Source: Ignavibacteriales bacterium
Lineage (GTDB): Bacteria > Bacteroidota > Ignavibacteria > Ignavibacteriales > Ignavibacteriaceae
Assembly (NCBI GenBank): GCA_016707115.1
Contig: JADJIH010000029.1
Span: 117,386-181,385 of the forward strand
Direction of reading: 5' to 3'
Length of the DNA: 64,000 bases
Below, one piece after another: positions 39,875 to 49,451 of the stretch (its first letter is position 1; every line of letters starts with the position of its first letter). The translations under genes and the position numbers were made by a program. The notes under the pieces were generated by a model. It ran no database searches and was not told the origin of the DNA. It worked only from the letters and a program-made list of their open reading frames with translations.

Positions 39875-40091
39875 AAAAATCTAAATTGTTTTATACTTCT
39901 TTACTTTATAATTCAACAAATGTCATAATTAACAAATAGTAAAAGATGTTAACTACAAACAAACACTTTTTCTTTTAACTTCCAAATAAGCTTGATAGAG
40001 GGCGATTGTTGACGAGAGTAAAATAAATCCCTATCTGTCTTTAAATTATTATAACGATTGATTAAGTTTATAAAAACAACTGGAAATAAAA

Positions 40092-42118
40092 ATGAAATCC
40101 TTATACTTTTCTTTTTTTCTAACAATTGTCTTTGTTACAGTTTCCTCAACTACTTTTGCACAGTGGTCAACAAACCCGGCGATTAATCTTGCTGTTTGCG
40201 ATACGACTGGCGAACAAGCTCTCGCTAAAATCGGCTCAACATCAGACGGTGGGTCCTACATCTCCTGGTTTGATAACAGAAGCGGAAGTTATGCAGTTTA
40301 CTTGCAGCGATTAGATCCGCTTGGAAATAAAATGTGGGCACCAAATGGATTGCTTGTTAGTAACAATTCGCAATCTTCTTCTCTCGTTGATTGGGATTTG
40401 ATGGTTGATGGCAATGATAACGCTATCGTTGCATTTACCGATACAAGAAACAGCGGAAATCTTAATCCATTTGTTTATGCGATTTCTCCCACTGGTGATT
40501 TTCTTTGGGGCCCAAATGGAATTGATTTAAATCCAACAGCCGATTTTCAAGCTAATCCAAAACTTGCAAAAACTGATGATGGAAATATTGTTGTTGCGTG
40601 GATAATTGCAGCAACAAGATATCAGGTTGGTTTGCAAAAATTTCTTCGGCAGGTGCAAAACTCTGGGGAACAAATCAAATCGGTATTCAATCTGCAACCG
40701 AAGGTTATAACTATCCTGATGTTGTTAAATCTGATAGCGGCGGAGTGATTTTATTTCACACAGCTACAACCGGAAGTTTCCCCGCACAAACAGTTAAACT
40801 TCGCGCAAAGAAAATTACTTCTGCTGGATCAATTAGCTGGGGTGTAAATGTTCAGGACTTAGGAAAAATTGCCGCTTTCACAACTCCAAAAGTTTATTCA
40901 GATAATAATAATGGCGGATTGATTGCATGGCATGATGATCGAGATAATAATTCATTACAAAGTGGATTTGTGCAAAGAGTTTCGTCAAGTGGCTCACTAT
41001 ATTTTCCGGTTGATGGAGCTGAGGTTTCATTAATGGCTAATAGACATAAATTCAATCCTGTTGCAGCTTTTGATATTTCAACAAATGATACTTATGTTTT
41101 CTGGGTGGAGACAGAACCAAATCAAAATCAAAACGGAATAAGCGGACAAAAACTTTCATTAAACGGAACCAGACAATGGACTGACAATGCAAAGATATTT
41201 AAGGATTTAAGCGTGGCATTCACAACTTCTATAAGTTACCTAACATCCGAAATGGGAAATGGAAGAGCATACTTGTTTTACCTAGAAGGAAACGGTTCGG
41301 GTCTTAATGATAAAGTTGAAGGTTTTGCCTGCAACACTGCCGGCGATTTTTTATGGACAGGTAATTTCACCATCCTTTCAAACCCAACCAGCGATAAACT
41401 ACAGCTTGTATCCACTGTAGATGTTTATAAAAATTGTAAACTCGCCTGGGGTGATGATCGTTTGGATGGTGCAGGAATTTATGCTCAGGATATAAATCCC
41501 GATGGACAACTTGGCAATTCAATTGTGCCTGTTGAGCTTGTTTCCTTCTCCGCAAATGTTTCCAACAATTCAGTTGAACTAAAATGGATTACAGCAACAG
41601 AACTTAACAACTCAGGATTTGTAATTGAGAGACTAAAAACGATAGACGAAAGAAGTGAAGAATGGGAATCAATCGGTTTTGTAAATGGCAACGGCACTAC
41701 ATCACAATCACATTCATATTCTTTTATTGATAACAATATCTCTTCTGTAAAATATTCATATCGATTAAAGCAAGTAGATTTTGATGGAACATTTTCTTAC
41801 TCAAATGAAGTTGAAGTTGATATGAGTTTACCGCAAGTATTTTCTTTAGAACAAAATTATCCAAATCCGTTTAATCCAAGTACAACTATAAAATACACAA
41901 TCCCGAATGTCACCCTGAGCGGAGTCGAAGGGTCTCGAGTGATTTTAAAAATTTATGATTTACTTGGAAACGAAATTGCAACACTTGTTAATGAAAACAA
42001 ACCAGCAGGAAATTATGAAGTTAGTTTTGATGCAAAAATTCTTTCAAGCGGAACTTATTTTTATAAGTTACAAGCAGGAAGTTTTGTTGAAACAAAGAAA
42101 ATGATCTTATTAAAATAA
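40092..42118 (+). CDS. T9SS cargo protein, propeller-like (one frameshift)
   Basis: Signal peptide (MKSLYFSFFLTIVFVTVSST, then TFAQW), a repeated region with GGSYISWFDNRSGSYAVYLQ and GGLIAWHDDRDNNSLQSGFV segments, a fibronectin-like domain near VPVELVSFSANVSNNSVELK and a T9SS sorting domain (QNYPNPFNPSTTIKY). The frame shifts near 40625-40640; corrected, the repeat reads through QVGLQKISSAGAKLWGTNQI. An extra in-frame segment NVTLSGVEGSR within the sorting domain (41910-41941) comes from a palindromic repeat. The ligand is unknown. Confidence 0.8.
41910..41941 (+). repeat. Palindromic repeat inserted in frame in the sorting domain
   Basis: CACCCTGAGCGGAGTCGAAG then GGTCTCGAGTG. ACCCT (41912-41916) and AGGGT (41929-41933) are inverted. 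A second copy of this word family (CACACTGAGCGAAGTCGAAG then TGTG) is at 47301-47326. Here it adds NVTLSGVEGSR between IKYTIP and VILKIYDLLG without shifting the frame. Confidence 0.8.
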
Positions 42119-42130
42119 TTTTGTTAAAGG

Positions 42131-42154
42131 AAGGACGGTTTAATCGCCGTCCTT
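42131..42154. terminator. Bidirectional terminator between convergent genes
   Basis: AAGGACGG / CCGTCCTT with an 8-base loop, 13 bases after the plus-strand stop. It ends one base before the convergent Kir-type gene stop at 42155. T-rich flanks are short on both sides. Confidence 0.7.
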
Positions 42155-43075
42155 CTAATTTATTTTTTCAGTCTCACTTAACTTTTCAAGATCAACTATA
42201 GTTTCTCCGCTTTCATCTGTTGAAAATGCACGGATAAATTTTGAATCCCATTCAATCTCATCATACTTATAAGAATTTCTGGTTATAACAGTTTGAGAAA
42301 AACTGTCATCAAATCCCTTTATCATTACTAACAACTCAGCTTCCAATTCTTTCAAATCACTTTCAGTTTTGCCGAATAACGGACTGTCTTCATCTATTTG
42401 ATGCACAATTGTCCAGGGCAATGGGAAAAAGTAAATGAATTTTATTTCTAACTTAAGCGGAAAATATTTTCTGGTAAACTGATTATTACTTTTATCTAGA
42501 AAAGTCATCATCGCGTTCGCTTCCATTTCCATCATTACATTTGGACGCGCATTTGCGACACGAAACATTAAGGCTTTGCCTTCTTTAAATGTTGTAATAA
42601 TTGCTTTATTGCTAAAGCTAATTTTGGCAGAAGGTTTTGAAAATCGGCCGTAAAGCAACCCCGTGGCTAATGCAAAACTTAATATTCCAGTCATCGATTC
42701 AATTGAAGCGATAATATTTGATAAAATTCCGGTGGGATGAATTCCCCCGTATCCAACCGTTGCAAAAGTTTGAACGCTAAAGAAAAAAGTGTTTAAAAAA
42801 GATTGTAATCCATCGTGGGATTCAGCATTAACAAGATTTTCAACACCCGCCAGATGATACAGAATCGCAAAGAATAGATTAACCGATATAAATCCCGCAA
42901 AGACTATTAATAAAAACTTTGTCCAGGAAATATTAATCAGGTAATGAAATGTATTTCTTGAAGAAAGTCCACCGCCTGTCCGTTTGATATTAAACGAGCC
43001 ATCTTTGTTAATAATGCGTTTTGTGTGTTTAAAATATTTCTCACCCAATCCGGGGTCTTGTGATTGCTTAAACAT
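42155..43075 (-). CDS. Kir-type inward-rectifier potassium channel (KirBac-like)
   Basis: Two membrane helices at about residues 50-75 and 115-145 enclose the pore helix and selectivity filter TFATVGYGGIHP. The Kir cytoplasmic beta-sandwich follows (KAIITTFKEGKALMFRVANA-like segment, RNSYKYDEIEWDSKFIRAFS). KirBac channels are K+ channels gated by the cytoplasmic domain. The N-terminal 50 residues carry an amphipathic slide helix (NTFHYLINISWTKFLLIVFA). Complete at 306 residues. No ion-regulation gene is adjacent. Confidence 0.93.
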   Translation of the reverse strand: MFKQSQDPGLGEKYFKHTKRIINKDGSFNIKRTGGGLSSRNTFHYLINISWTKFLLIVFAGFISVNLFFAILYHLAGVENLVNAESHDGLQSFLNTFFFSVQTFATVGYGGIHPTGILSNIIASIESMTGILSFALATGLLYGRFSKPSAKISFSNKAIITTFKEGKALMFRVANARPNVMMEMEANAMMTFLDKSNNQFTRKYFPLKLEIKFIYFFPLPWTIVHQIDEDSPLFGKTESDLKELEAELLVMIKGFDDSFSQTVITRNSYKYDEIEWDSKFIRAFSTDESGETIVDLEKLSETEKIN

Positions 43076-43251
43076 GTCTCTTTATTAATTGTTGATTTAA
43101 TACTGTGAAGATATAAAACCAATTTGATATTTGTTGTGATTTTTGATTAATCTTGTTTTCCATTATTGGGTAAAACCACTCATCAAATCTTTCTTGCTGT
43201 TATCAATCCATTTATCTAAGTTTTGATACAAATATTCTACTTACAGAGAAA

Positions 43252-44371
43252 ATGAACCAGACAAACTCTACAAAAAACCCGAACAAAAATTTCGTCATAC
43301 TATCAGGGATGATTTTAAAAACATTAATTTCAGAAAAGATTTTAGTAACGAATATAAAAACCTAAGCCGCTTTTATTTAGACTCAGAGAAAAAATCCCAA
43401 CTCGAATCTATGACCTTTATTGAAAGATGGGTACATAAATTTGTGTGGTTAACAAAAAGTATGTTTCTTCATTTAACTCCTTTAAGACGTATTCTCTCGT
43501 ACTTCTCGGGGTTTTTTTATTATTTACAAGTGGTAGTGTATCAATTGATAATTTATCCATTTCCAGTAACTGGGGATTGATTGGTGGACTTTTAATTCTG
43601 TTTGTTTTGTTTCTTGAATTGAAAGATAAACTTCTTGCTAAAAATGAACTTGAAGCCGGAAGAAAAGTTCAGCGCGCATTAATGCCGGAACAAAATCCGG
43701 AAATAGCCGGGTGGACTATCTGGTTGTTTACTCGTCCTGCTAATGAAGTAGGAGGAGATCTTGTTGATTATTTGCGGTTGGATGAAAGCAAAACTGTATT
43801 AACTATTGCAGATGTTGCGGGTAAAGGACTTCAAGCCGCACTTATGACTTCAAAACTACAAGCAACTATTCGTGCACTTGCAACAGAAATTAATTCACTT
43901 TCAGATTTTGGTAAAAAGATTAATAAAATTTTTCATCGTGATAGTTTACCTAATTTATTTGCCTCAATGCTGTTCATTCAGATTGATTCCGATTCAGGCA
44001 AAGTAGATTTTATAAATGCCGGACACTTCCCTCCGCTCATCATAAACGACAACGAGATTAAGGAACTTTCCAAAGGTGATATTGCATTTGGGCTTGTTTC
44101 AAACGCAGAATACAATGAGCAAACGCTGGTGCTAAAACAAAACGAAATATTTATTGCATATTCAGATGGAGTGTTTGAAGCAAGAAACGAATACGGTCAA
44201 TTCTTTGGAATGGAGAGATTTCAAAAATTGATTAAAAACTCATCGAGCAATACTCCCCAGCAAATTGGTAATTCTATTGTGTTACAGCTTGAACAATTTA
44301 TTGGTGATTATCCTGCCGCCGATGATATATCTTTAATAATTATGAAAAGAAATTCCCAGCGTAATATTTAA
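43252..44371 (+). CDS. SpoIIE/PP2C-family serine phosphatase (membrane, one frameshift)
   Basis: A PP2C-like domain with MPEQNPEIAGWTIWLFTRPA, GGDLVDYLRLDESKTVLTIA-DVAGKG, FINAGHFPPL and YSDGVFEARNEYG motifs, all expected for RsbU/SpoIIE phosphatases. The open frame starts at 43445, but upstream coding sequence (YKKPEQKFRHTIRDDFKNIN, then FIERWVHKFVWLTKSMFLHL) joins it after a shift near 43500, adding about 70 residues before the two membrane helices. The true start codon is uncertain; 43252 is the best ATG. Such phosphatases act on anti-sigma-factor antagonists. It converges with and overlaps the LytTR gene by a few bases. Confidence 0.82.
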
Positions 44372-45136
44372 ACAGAAAATGTTTTCTTCATAATGTTTCC
44401 ATATCTCTGACTAATCGGAAACGGAGTGGATATGTTTTTAAGATAAACATTGTAGCTTCTAAATCCGGCCTTCTCAATCTTGTCTAAAAAAAAATATGTT
44501 AACAATTGTAGCACGATGAATTCTCAAAAAATCTTTTGCAGGTAATGTTTCAACCCAGTTTCTGATAGATTTTCTAACCACAATTTTACAGCCATCATCC
44601 GTTGTTTCTTTAGAGTATTCTTTTAATGCAGATATACATACTATTCTCGAAAATTCGATAAGCTTTAAATTTGCACCAATCTTAATAAGAATATGATCAA
44701 TCTTTTTTGAATGATTTGAAAAAGCATTTTCCGTGGAAATAATCTTATCAGTTAGGCGTGCACTTATAACCTCAATCTTCCGAAGCCGTTTATTTATTGA
44801 TCTTAAAAGTGATTCGTAGGTGATTGGTTTTACAAGAACATCATCAGCACCCAATTCCATTGCCGCTCTTATGTGAGCATTGTTCGGAGTAGATGTAATT
44901 ACTAAAAGTGGAATGCATTCTGTAGAGGGGTTTTCATTTAATCGTTTTATAACGCCAAGTTCTTTGTCGCAATTATCAAGATCACATATCATAATATCCG
45001 GCATATAACGGTCAGCTATTTTTAAACCGTCAGCCTCTCCAACTGTTATGTAAGTATTAAACCCAGCAGATTCTAAAACATTTTGAAATTCAAAACTCTG
45101 CTCAGGCTTACCGTGTATTAATAATATTTTTCTCAA
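44368..45136 (-). CDS. REC-LytTR response regulator (one frameshift at the end)
   Basis: Receiver domain from KILLIHGKPEQSFEFQNVLE with a phospho-Asp candidate in DIMICDLDNCDK and Lys in ADDVLVKPITYES. A 40-residue linker leads to a LytTR domain (RKSIRNWVETLPAKDFLRIH). The frame breaks in the run of nine A/T near 44490 and continues with KIEKAGFRSYNVYLKNISTP to KKTFSV, stop at 44368-44370, so it overlaps the convergent phosphatase gene by two to three bases. No adjacent histidine kinase was found, so it is an orphan. Confidence 0.82.
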
Positions 45137-45411
45137 ATAGTTCTTTGGTAGATCACAAAAAAAGTATAAGTAATTGGACCAAAATTAGTTTTATAGATTC
45201 CCGGAAACAACAAAGGAATTCTTTAATGGTGCGGCTACATACACTCGTTTACAGCATCCTTGTTGCGCTTGTTGATTTTTCAATTTAGTACAAAAAACAT
45301 ATTACCTAAAATTGTTAAGGTAATTTTAATTTTTATGTTATACCATAATCAAAAAATTCAACTTTTTCTTTTCTGCAAATCTTTTTATCCACTATTTAAA
45401 GGAAAACACTA

Positions 45412-46146
45412 ATGATATCTAAATGTAAAAAATTATTAGCAGTAGTATTTATCTGTATCTCTGGTATTTCATTTGCACAGGATCTTACCTTAAGTGCTGG
45501 TGCTGATGTTGTTAGCAGATACATCTGGCGCGGCATTAATGTAAATGATGCCGTTAACATTCAACCGGCATTAACATTATCGGTTTCAGGTTTTAGTGTT
45601 GGATTCTGGGGTTCATATAGTTTCGCTAACAATTCAGGTGATAATACTTTCGGACAGGAAGTTGATACCTGGCTTGGTTACACTTATGTTTTTGAAAATG
45701 GAATGAGCATTGGTGCTCTTGTAACAGACTACTACTTCCCGAATGCAGGAATCAAATGGGGCAACTTTAATAACTACGATGATCCAGAAGGTGCAGGTGC
45801 TCACATAATCGAAACAGGGCTTCTTTTAAGGGGACCCGATTCTTTTCCGCTTTCTCTATCTGGTTTTATTAATGTTTACAATGATGCCGGCAGCAATACT
45901 TATTTCCAAATTGATTACCCAACTACAGTTGCAGAAGTTCCTCTTAACTTTTTTGTTGGTGCATCTACTGGCAGTGAAGAAAATCCCGGCTACTACGGCA
46001 CAGAAACATTTAATGTTATAAACGTTGGTGTTAAAGCAACAAAATCTGTTAAGATTACAGAAGATTATTCTTTACCTGTTTCTGTTACTTTTATAGTAAA
46101 CCCAAGAGCAGAAATTTCTTATCTCGTTTTTGGGTTAACTTTTTAG
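45412..46146 (+). CDS. TorF-like outer-membrane porin
   Basis: Signal peptide (MISKCKKLLAVVFICISGIS, then FAQ) and a barrel starting LTLSAGADVVSRYIWRGINV, the sequence signature of the TorF putative-porin family. Beta strands alternate with short turns; the final strand AEISYLVFGLTF ends in Phe. The ammonium transporter gene follows 40 bases later, so they are probably co-transcribed, and this porin may admit ammonium or other nitrogen compounds through the outer membrane. That link is inference. Confidence 0.8.
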   Translation: MISKCKKLLAVVFICISGISFAQDLTLSAGADVVSRYIWRGINVNDAVNIQPALTLSVSGFSVGFWGSYSFANNSGDNTFGQEVDTWLGYTYVFENGMSIGALVTDYYFPNAGIKWGNFNNYDDPEGAGAHIIETGLLLRGPDSFPLSLSGFINVYNDAGSNTYFQIDYPTTVAEVPLNFFVGASTGSEENPGYYGTETFNVINVGVKATKSVKITEDYSLPVSVTFIVNPRAEISYLVFGLTF

Positions 46147-46186
46147 TGCAATTGATAATTTCAAAAAATTAATATAAGGAGCTTTT

Positions 46187-47146
46187 ATGTTCGATACTGG
46201 TAGTACTGGATTTATGCTTATCGCAACCAGTCTTGTTATGCTTATGACTCCAGGTCTTGCTTTTTTTTATGGCGGACTTGTTGGTCGAAAAAATGTTTTA
46301 GCTATTATGATTCAAAGTTTTGTTTCACTTGGATGGACAACTGTTATATGGTTTGCTTTCGGTTACTCGCTTTGTTTTAGCGGCGGAGAAGGCGGAATAA
46401 TTGGCAATCTTAATATGGCTTTTCTTGCCGGTACAGATCTTAATTCAATCTATACTGGCAATAATAAAATTCCTCTTTACGTTTTCTGTTTATATCAAAT
46501 GATGTTTGCAATCATTACTCCTGCATTAATCACGGGTGCATTTGCAAATAGAGTTAGGTTTCCCGCCTATATGGTTTTCCTAACTCTCTGGCTAATATTT
46601 GTTTACTTTCCATTAGTGCATATGGTTTGGGGCGGTGGCCTGTTTACATGGCTTATCTTAGCATGGACATTAGAAAAGAAACCAAAGTTTGTTGGATTAT
46701 TAACCGGTGCTGTTGCAGGACTTGCAACAATAACTCCTGCTGCCGGGTTTATAACCGTTCAATCAGCTGCAATTATTGGAATTGTTGCTGGCATAGTTTG
46801 TTACTTTGCAGTATCACTAAAAAACAAAATGCAGTGGGATGATGCTCTTGATGTTTGGGGCGTGCATGGAGTTGGCGGTTCTATTGGTGTAATCCTGCTT
46901 GGATTGTTTGCGACCAATGCAGTAAATCCAATGGTTACAACAAATGGATTGTTTATGGGCGGAGGTTATGATTTTCTATTTAAACAAGTAGTTACTGTTT
47001 TAGCCGTTTGTGTTTACGCTTTTATTTTTTCTTATGTAATGCTCTGGTTAATAAATTTTGTTACACCTGTTAAAGTTACAAAGGAAGAAGAAGAAGCTGG
47101 ATTAGATAGTTCACTCCATGGTGAAATGGCATACGAACAGGATTAA
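46187..47146 (+). CDS. amt: Ammonium transporter with internal segment missing
   Basis: A strong AAGGAG ribosome site precedes the ATG. The protein shows the Amt signatures MTPGLAFFYGGLVGRKNVLA, YQMMFAIITPALITGAFANR, GLLTGAVAGLATITPAAGFI and the second pore His in DVWGVHGVGGSIGVILLG. It is 319 residues, whereas the family has about 400. Between HMVWGGGLF and TWLILAWTLEKKP the usual 80-90 residues around DFAGGTVVH, which carry the first pore His and part of TM5-TM7, are absent, with the frame kept. Either a functional deletion occurred or sequence was lost in assembly. As written it could not form the standard pore. Confidence 0.88.
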   Translation: MFDTGSTGFMLIATSLVMLMTPGLAFFYGGLVGRKNVLAIMIQSFVSLGWTTVIWFAFGYSLCFSGGEGGIIGNLNMAFLAGTDLNSIYTGNNKIPLYVFCLYQMMFAIITPALITGAFANRVRFPAYMVFLTLWLIFVYFPLVHMVWGGGLFTWLILAWTLEKKPKFVGLLTGAVAGLATITPAAGFITVQSAAIIGIVAGIVCYFAVSLKNKMQWDDALDVWGVHGVGGSIGVILLGLFATNAVNPMVTTNGLFMGGGYDFLFKQVVTVLAVCVYAFIFSYVMLWLINFVTPVKVTKEEEEAGLDSSLHGEMAYEQD

Positions 47147-47168
47147 TAATTCTTTCCATTCTTTAATC

Positions 47169-47206
47169 AAACCTTCGAGGTTGCAAAACAAAACCTCGAA
47201 GGTTGC
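47169..47206. repeat. Inverted repeat / terminator-like hairpin after amt
   Basis: ACCTTCGAGGTT / AACCTCGAAGGT with a 9-base loop. It is close to the amt stop (47146). The stem is itself quasi-palindromic, so a repeat element acting as terminator is likely. Confidence 0.65.
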
Positions 47207-47300
47207 TTATAATATCCATACTTGTCCACCTCCTAATTTGCAGAATGCTGACACTAATTTTTAATTGTAAATTATAAACTCTACATTTGTCCTCCCCTGT

Positions 47301-47326
47301 CACACTGAGCGAAGTCGAAGTGTGAG
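47301..47326. repeat. Palindromic repeat CACACTGAGCGAAGTCGAAG
   Basis: CACACT / AGTGTG arms around GAGCGAAGTCGA. Same family as the copy inside the T9SS gene at 41910. The surrounding 250 bases before the DUF4256 gene hold no gene I can support. Confidence 0.7.
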
Positions 47327-47429
47327 CTCTTCTAATTTTACAATCGCCAACTGTTGAATATAAATTCATTTTTAATTTTTAATCGTTCATTGTAAATTGT
47401 GCACTATACATTCAAAAGAGGCAAAAAAT

Positions 47430-48002
47430 ATGAGCAAAACCAAAGGCACAAAAAAAGAGTTATCATCAAAGCAGATTGATGAACTGCTTACTACATTAAA
47501 AACACGTTTCGAAAAGAATATGAACCGCCATAAAGATCTTAAATGGGATAAGGTATTGGCGAAGCTGGAAAAGAATAGTGAAAAACTCTGGTCACTAAAT
47601 GAAATGGAAAGAACCGGCGGTGAACCGGATGTTGTTGGCTATGATACAAAAACGGGCGAATACATTTTTTATGATTGTTCTGCTGAAAGTCCTGCTGATA
47701 GAAGAAGTCTTTGTTACGATCGTGCAGCACTTACTGCAAGAAAGGAACATAAACCAAAAGATAGCGCTGTTGATTTTGCCACGGCTATGGGAATTGAACT
47801 TTTAACTGAAGAACAATATCGGGAACTTCAAAAACTTGGCAACTTCGATTTGAAAACATCAAGCTGGATAAAAACTCCGGATGAAATTAGAAAACTTGGT
47901 GGAGCTATCTTTTGCGATCGTCGTTATAATAATGTTTTTACTTACCATAACGGAGCTGAATCCTACTATTCAGCCAGAAGTTTCCGCGTGTGCTGAAGGT
48001 TT
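47430..48002 (+). CDS. DUF4256 protein (frameshift at the last codons)
   Basis: The start at 47430 (MSKTKGTKKELSSKQIDELL) is the family's usual beginning. MNRHKDLKWDKVLAKLE, WSLNEMERTGGEPDVVGYD, IFYDCSAESPADRRSLCYDR and GGAIFCDRRYNNVFTYHNGA are DUF4256 hallmarks. The listed frame ends at 47996; adding one base near 47985 gives the normal end SARSFRGVLKV, stop near 48002. Function unknown. It opens a small cluster with two DUF1801-type genes. Confidence 0.85.
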
Positions 48003-48069
48003 AAAATTTGCAAAGACTCTTCAAATAATTAAGTTATTCAAGTTGCAGCTTAAAAATTATTAATTTCTA

Positions 48070-48172
48070 AAACCGTTGAAACGGTTTCATACATATCGGT
48101 GCTCGTATTATTAACCCACGGATTAATCCGTGGGTTAATGTGATAAGGCAAAGTTTTCAAACCGTTTTATAA
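48070..48172. repeat. Compound palindromic element between DUF4256 and DUF1801 genes
   Basis: AAACCGTTGAAACGGTTT (48070-48087) is followed by the palindrome TTAACCCACGGATTAATCCG then TGGGTTAA (48111-48138), and the element ends with CAAACCGTTTTAT. The CAAACCGTTT end is the inverse of the first part, so the whole is a bounded unit like a REP/BIME. Confidence 0.7.
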
Positions 48173-48218
48173 CTGCACGAGATAAACTTGAGTAATCTAA
48201 AAATAAATAAGGAGGCTT

Positions 48219-48610
48219 ATGAATAAAGAAATAAAAGCATATAACACCAAACAATCTCCTGAAGATAAAAAGATTTGTAATATTCTTGCTTCGGAAATTG
48301 ATAGCGGTTTGCCCGAAGCAGAAAGTAAAATCTGGCATGCTCATCCTGTCTGGTTTTTGGATGGCAACCCGATTGTTGGATACAGTAAACAGAAAGCTGG
48401 TATCCGTCTTATGTTTTGGAGCGGTGAAAGTTTTGAAGAAGAAAAATTAAAACCCGGCACAGGAAAATTTAAAGATGCTTCAATTTTTACACTACAGTTG
48501 AACAAATCAATACAAAAGATCTTAAACGCTGGTTAAAAAAATCTAAAAGCATACAATGGGATTATAAAAACATTGTAAAACGAAAAGGTAAGTTGGTAAG
48601 ACTGAAATAA
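48219..48610 (+). CDS. DUF1801-type protein (one frameshift)
   Basis: An AGGAGG site precedes the ATG. The first 85 residues (PEAESKIWHAHPVWFLDGNP, then RLMFWSGESFEE) are the DUF1801/YdhG fold. After a shift near 48498 the C-terminus reads LKRWLKKSKSIQWDYKNIVK to LVRLK, stop at 48608. Total about 130 residues. The YdhG/DUF1801 fold is linked to iron-handling and stress roles in some species; no direct evidence here. Confidence 0.75.
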
Positions 48611-48686
48611 AAATAAGTTTGATGTCATTCCGTGCTGTACGTGGAATCTATTACAAACATTTCATCACAAAAAAAAGATTAACACA

Positions 48687-49100
48687 ATGGGCAAACTTGC
48701 AGAAATAAAAACAAAAGAAAACGATTCAAGTGTTGAAGATTTTATTAGCTCCCTTAAAGATGAGGCAAAGCAAAAAGACAGTTTAACAATACTTAAGCTG
48801 ATGCAAAAAGCGACAAAGGAAAAACCTAAAATGTGGGGCAGCTCAATGATTGGCTTTGGGATTAAAAGATATAAAAGTCCTGCTACAGGCAGAGAAGTTG
48901 ACTGGTTTAAAATTGGATTCTCTCCTCGTAAATCTAACTTTTCTTTAAATCTTGTTTTAGATATTAAAAAGTATGAGGCCGAACTAAAAAAACTTGGTAA
49001 GCATAAAGCCGGTGTTGGATGCCTTTATATTAATAAGCTGGATGATATTGATATTAAGGTTTTAGAAAAGCTGATTACTGTTGCAGCTAAACTAAAGTAA
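48687..49100 (+). CDS. DUF1801-type protein
   Basis: 137 residues, complete. SVEDFISSLKDEAKQKDSLT, MWGSSMIGFGIKRYKSPATG, DWFKIGFSPRKSNFSLNLVL and KHKAGVGCLYINKLDDIDIK match the longer DUF1801 subgroup. It is the third gene of the DUF4256/DUF1801 cluster. The 21-bp tandem repeat begins 16 bases after its stop. Confidence 0.85.
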   Translation: MGKLAEIKTKENDSSVEDFISSLKDEAKQKDSLTILKLMQKATKEKPKMWGSSMIGFGIKRYKSPATGREVDWFKIGFSPRKSNFSLNLVLDIKKYEAELKKLGKHKAGVGCLYINKLDDIDIKVLEKLITVAAKLK

Positions 49101-49115
49101 CCGGTTTAATGTACT

Positions 49116-49451
49116 TTTAACTTTATTTTTATGATTGTGCAGAGCGTTTTTGAGGTTTGACATTGCGTTTTTGCAAATGTGCAACCTGTTTTTATGAATT
49201 TACATTTCATTTTTGAGAGGTTACATTCTGTTTTTGTGATCTTACAGTCCGTTTTTTAAAGATTACAAAGCGTTTTTGCGATCGTACACGCCATTTTTGT
49301 CCAGTTACATTCCGTTTTTGTGATGATACAAGTCATTTTTGTCCACTTACAAACTGTTTTTATGATGTTACAACGTGTTTTTGCTGTGTTACAAAGCGTT
49401 TTTATTCGAAAATGAATGATTTTTAAGGAATTACAGGTTTTTAGAGATTTA
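49116..49451. repeat. Degenerate tandem repeat, exact 21-bp period, phased T-tracts
   Basis: Sixteen units of 21 bp (last one diverged) start at 49116, 49137, 49158 ... 49431. The consensus is TTACAAAGCGTTTTTGTGATG. A T5 tract sits at unit positions 11-15 in nearly every unit and TTACA at positions 1-5 in most; the other positions vary freely. 21 bp equals two helical turns, so the T-tracts lie on one face and the DNA should be intrinsically bent. On the minus strand the same period is seven codons, with a heptad of the form (I/T/A)-K-T-x-C-N-x; one unit at 49242 has an in-frame stop. Confidence 0.85.

Noticed and set aside
49116..49451. CRISPR array
   Set aside because: The 21-bp units abut with no unique spacers, and the variable bases are scattered inside the unit. 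No cas genes are in the window.
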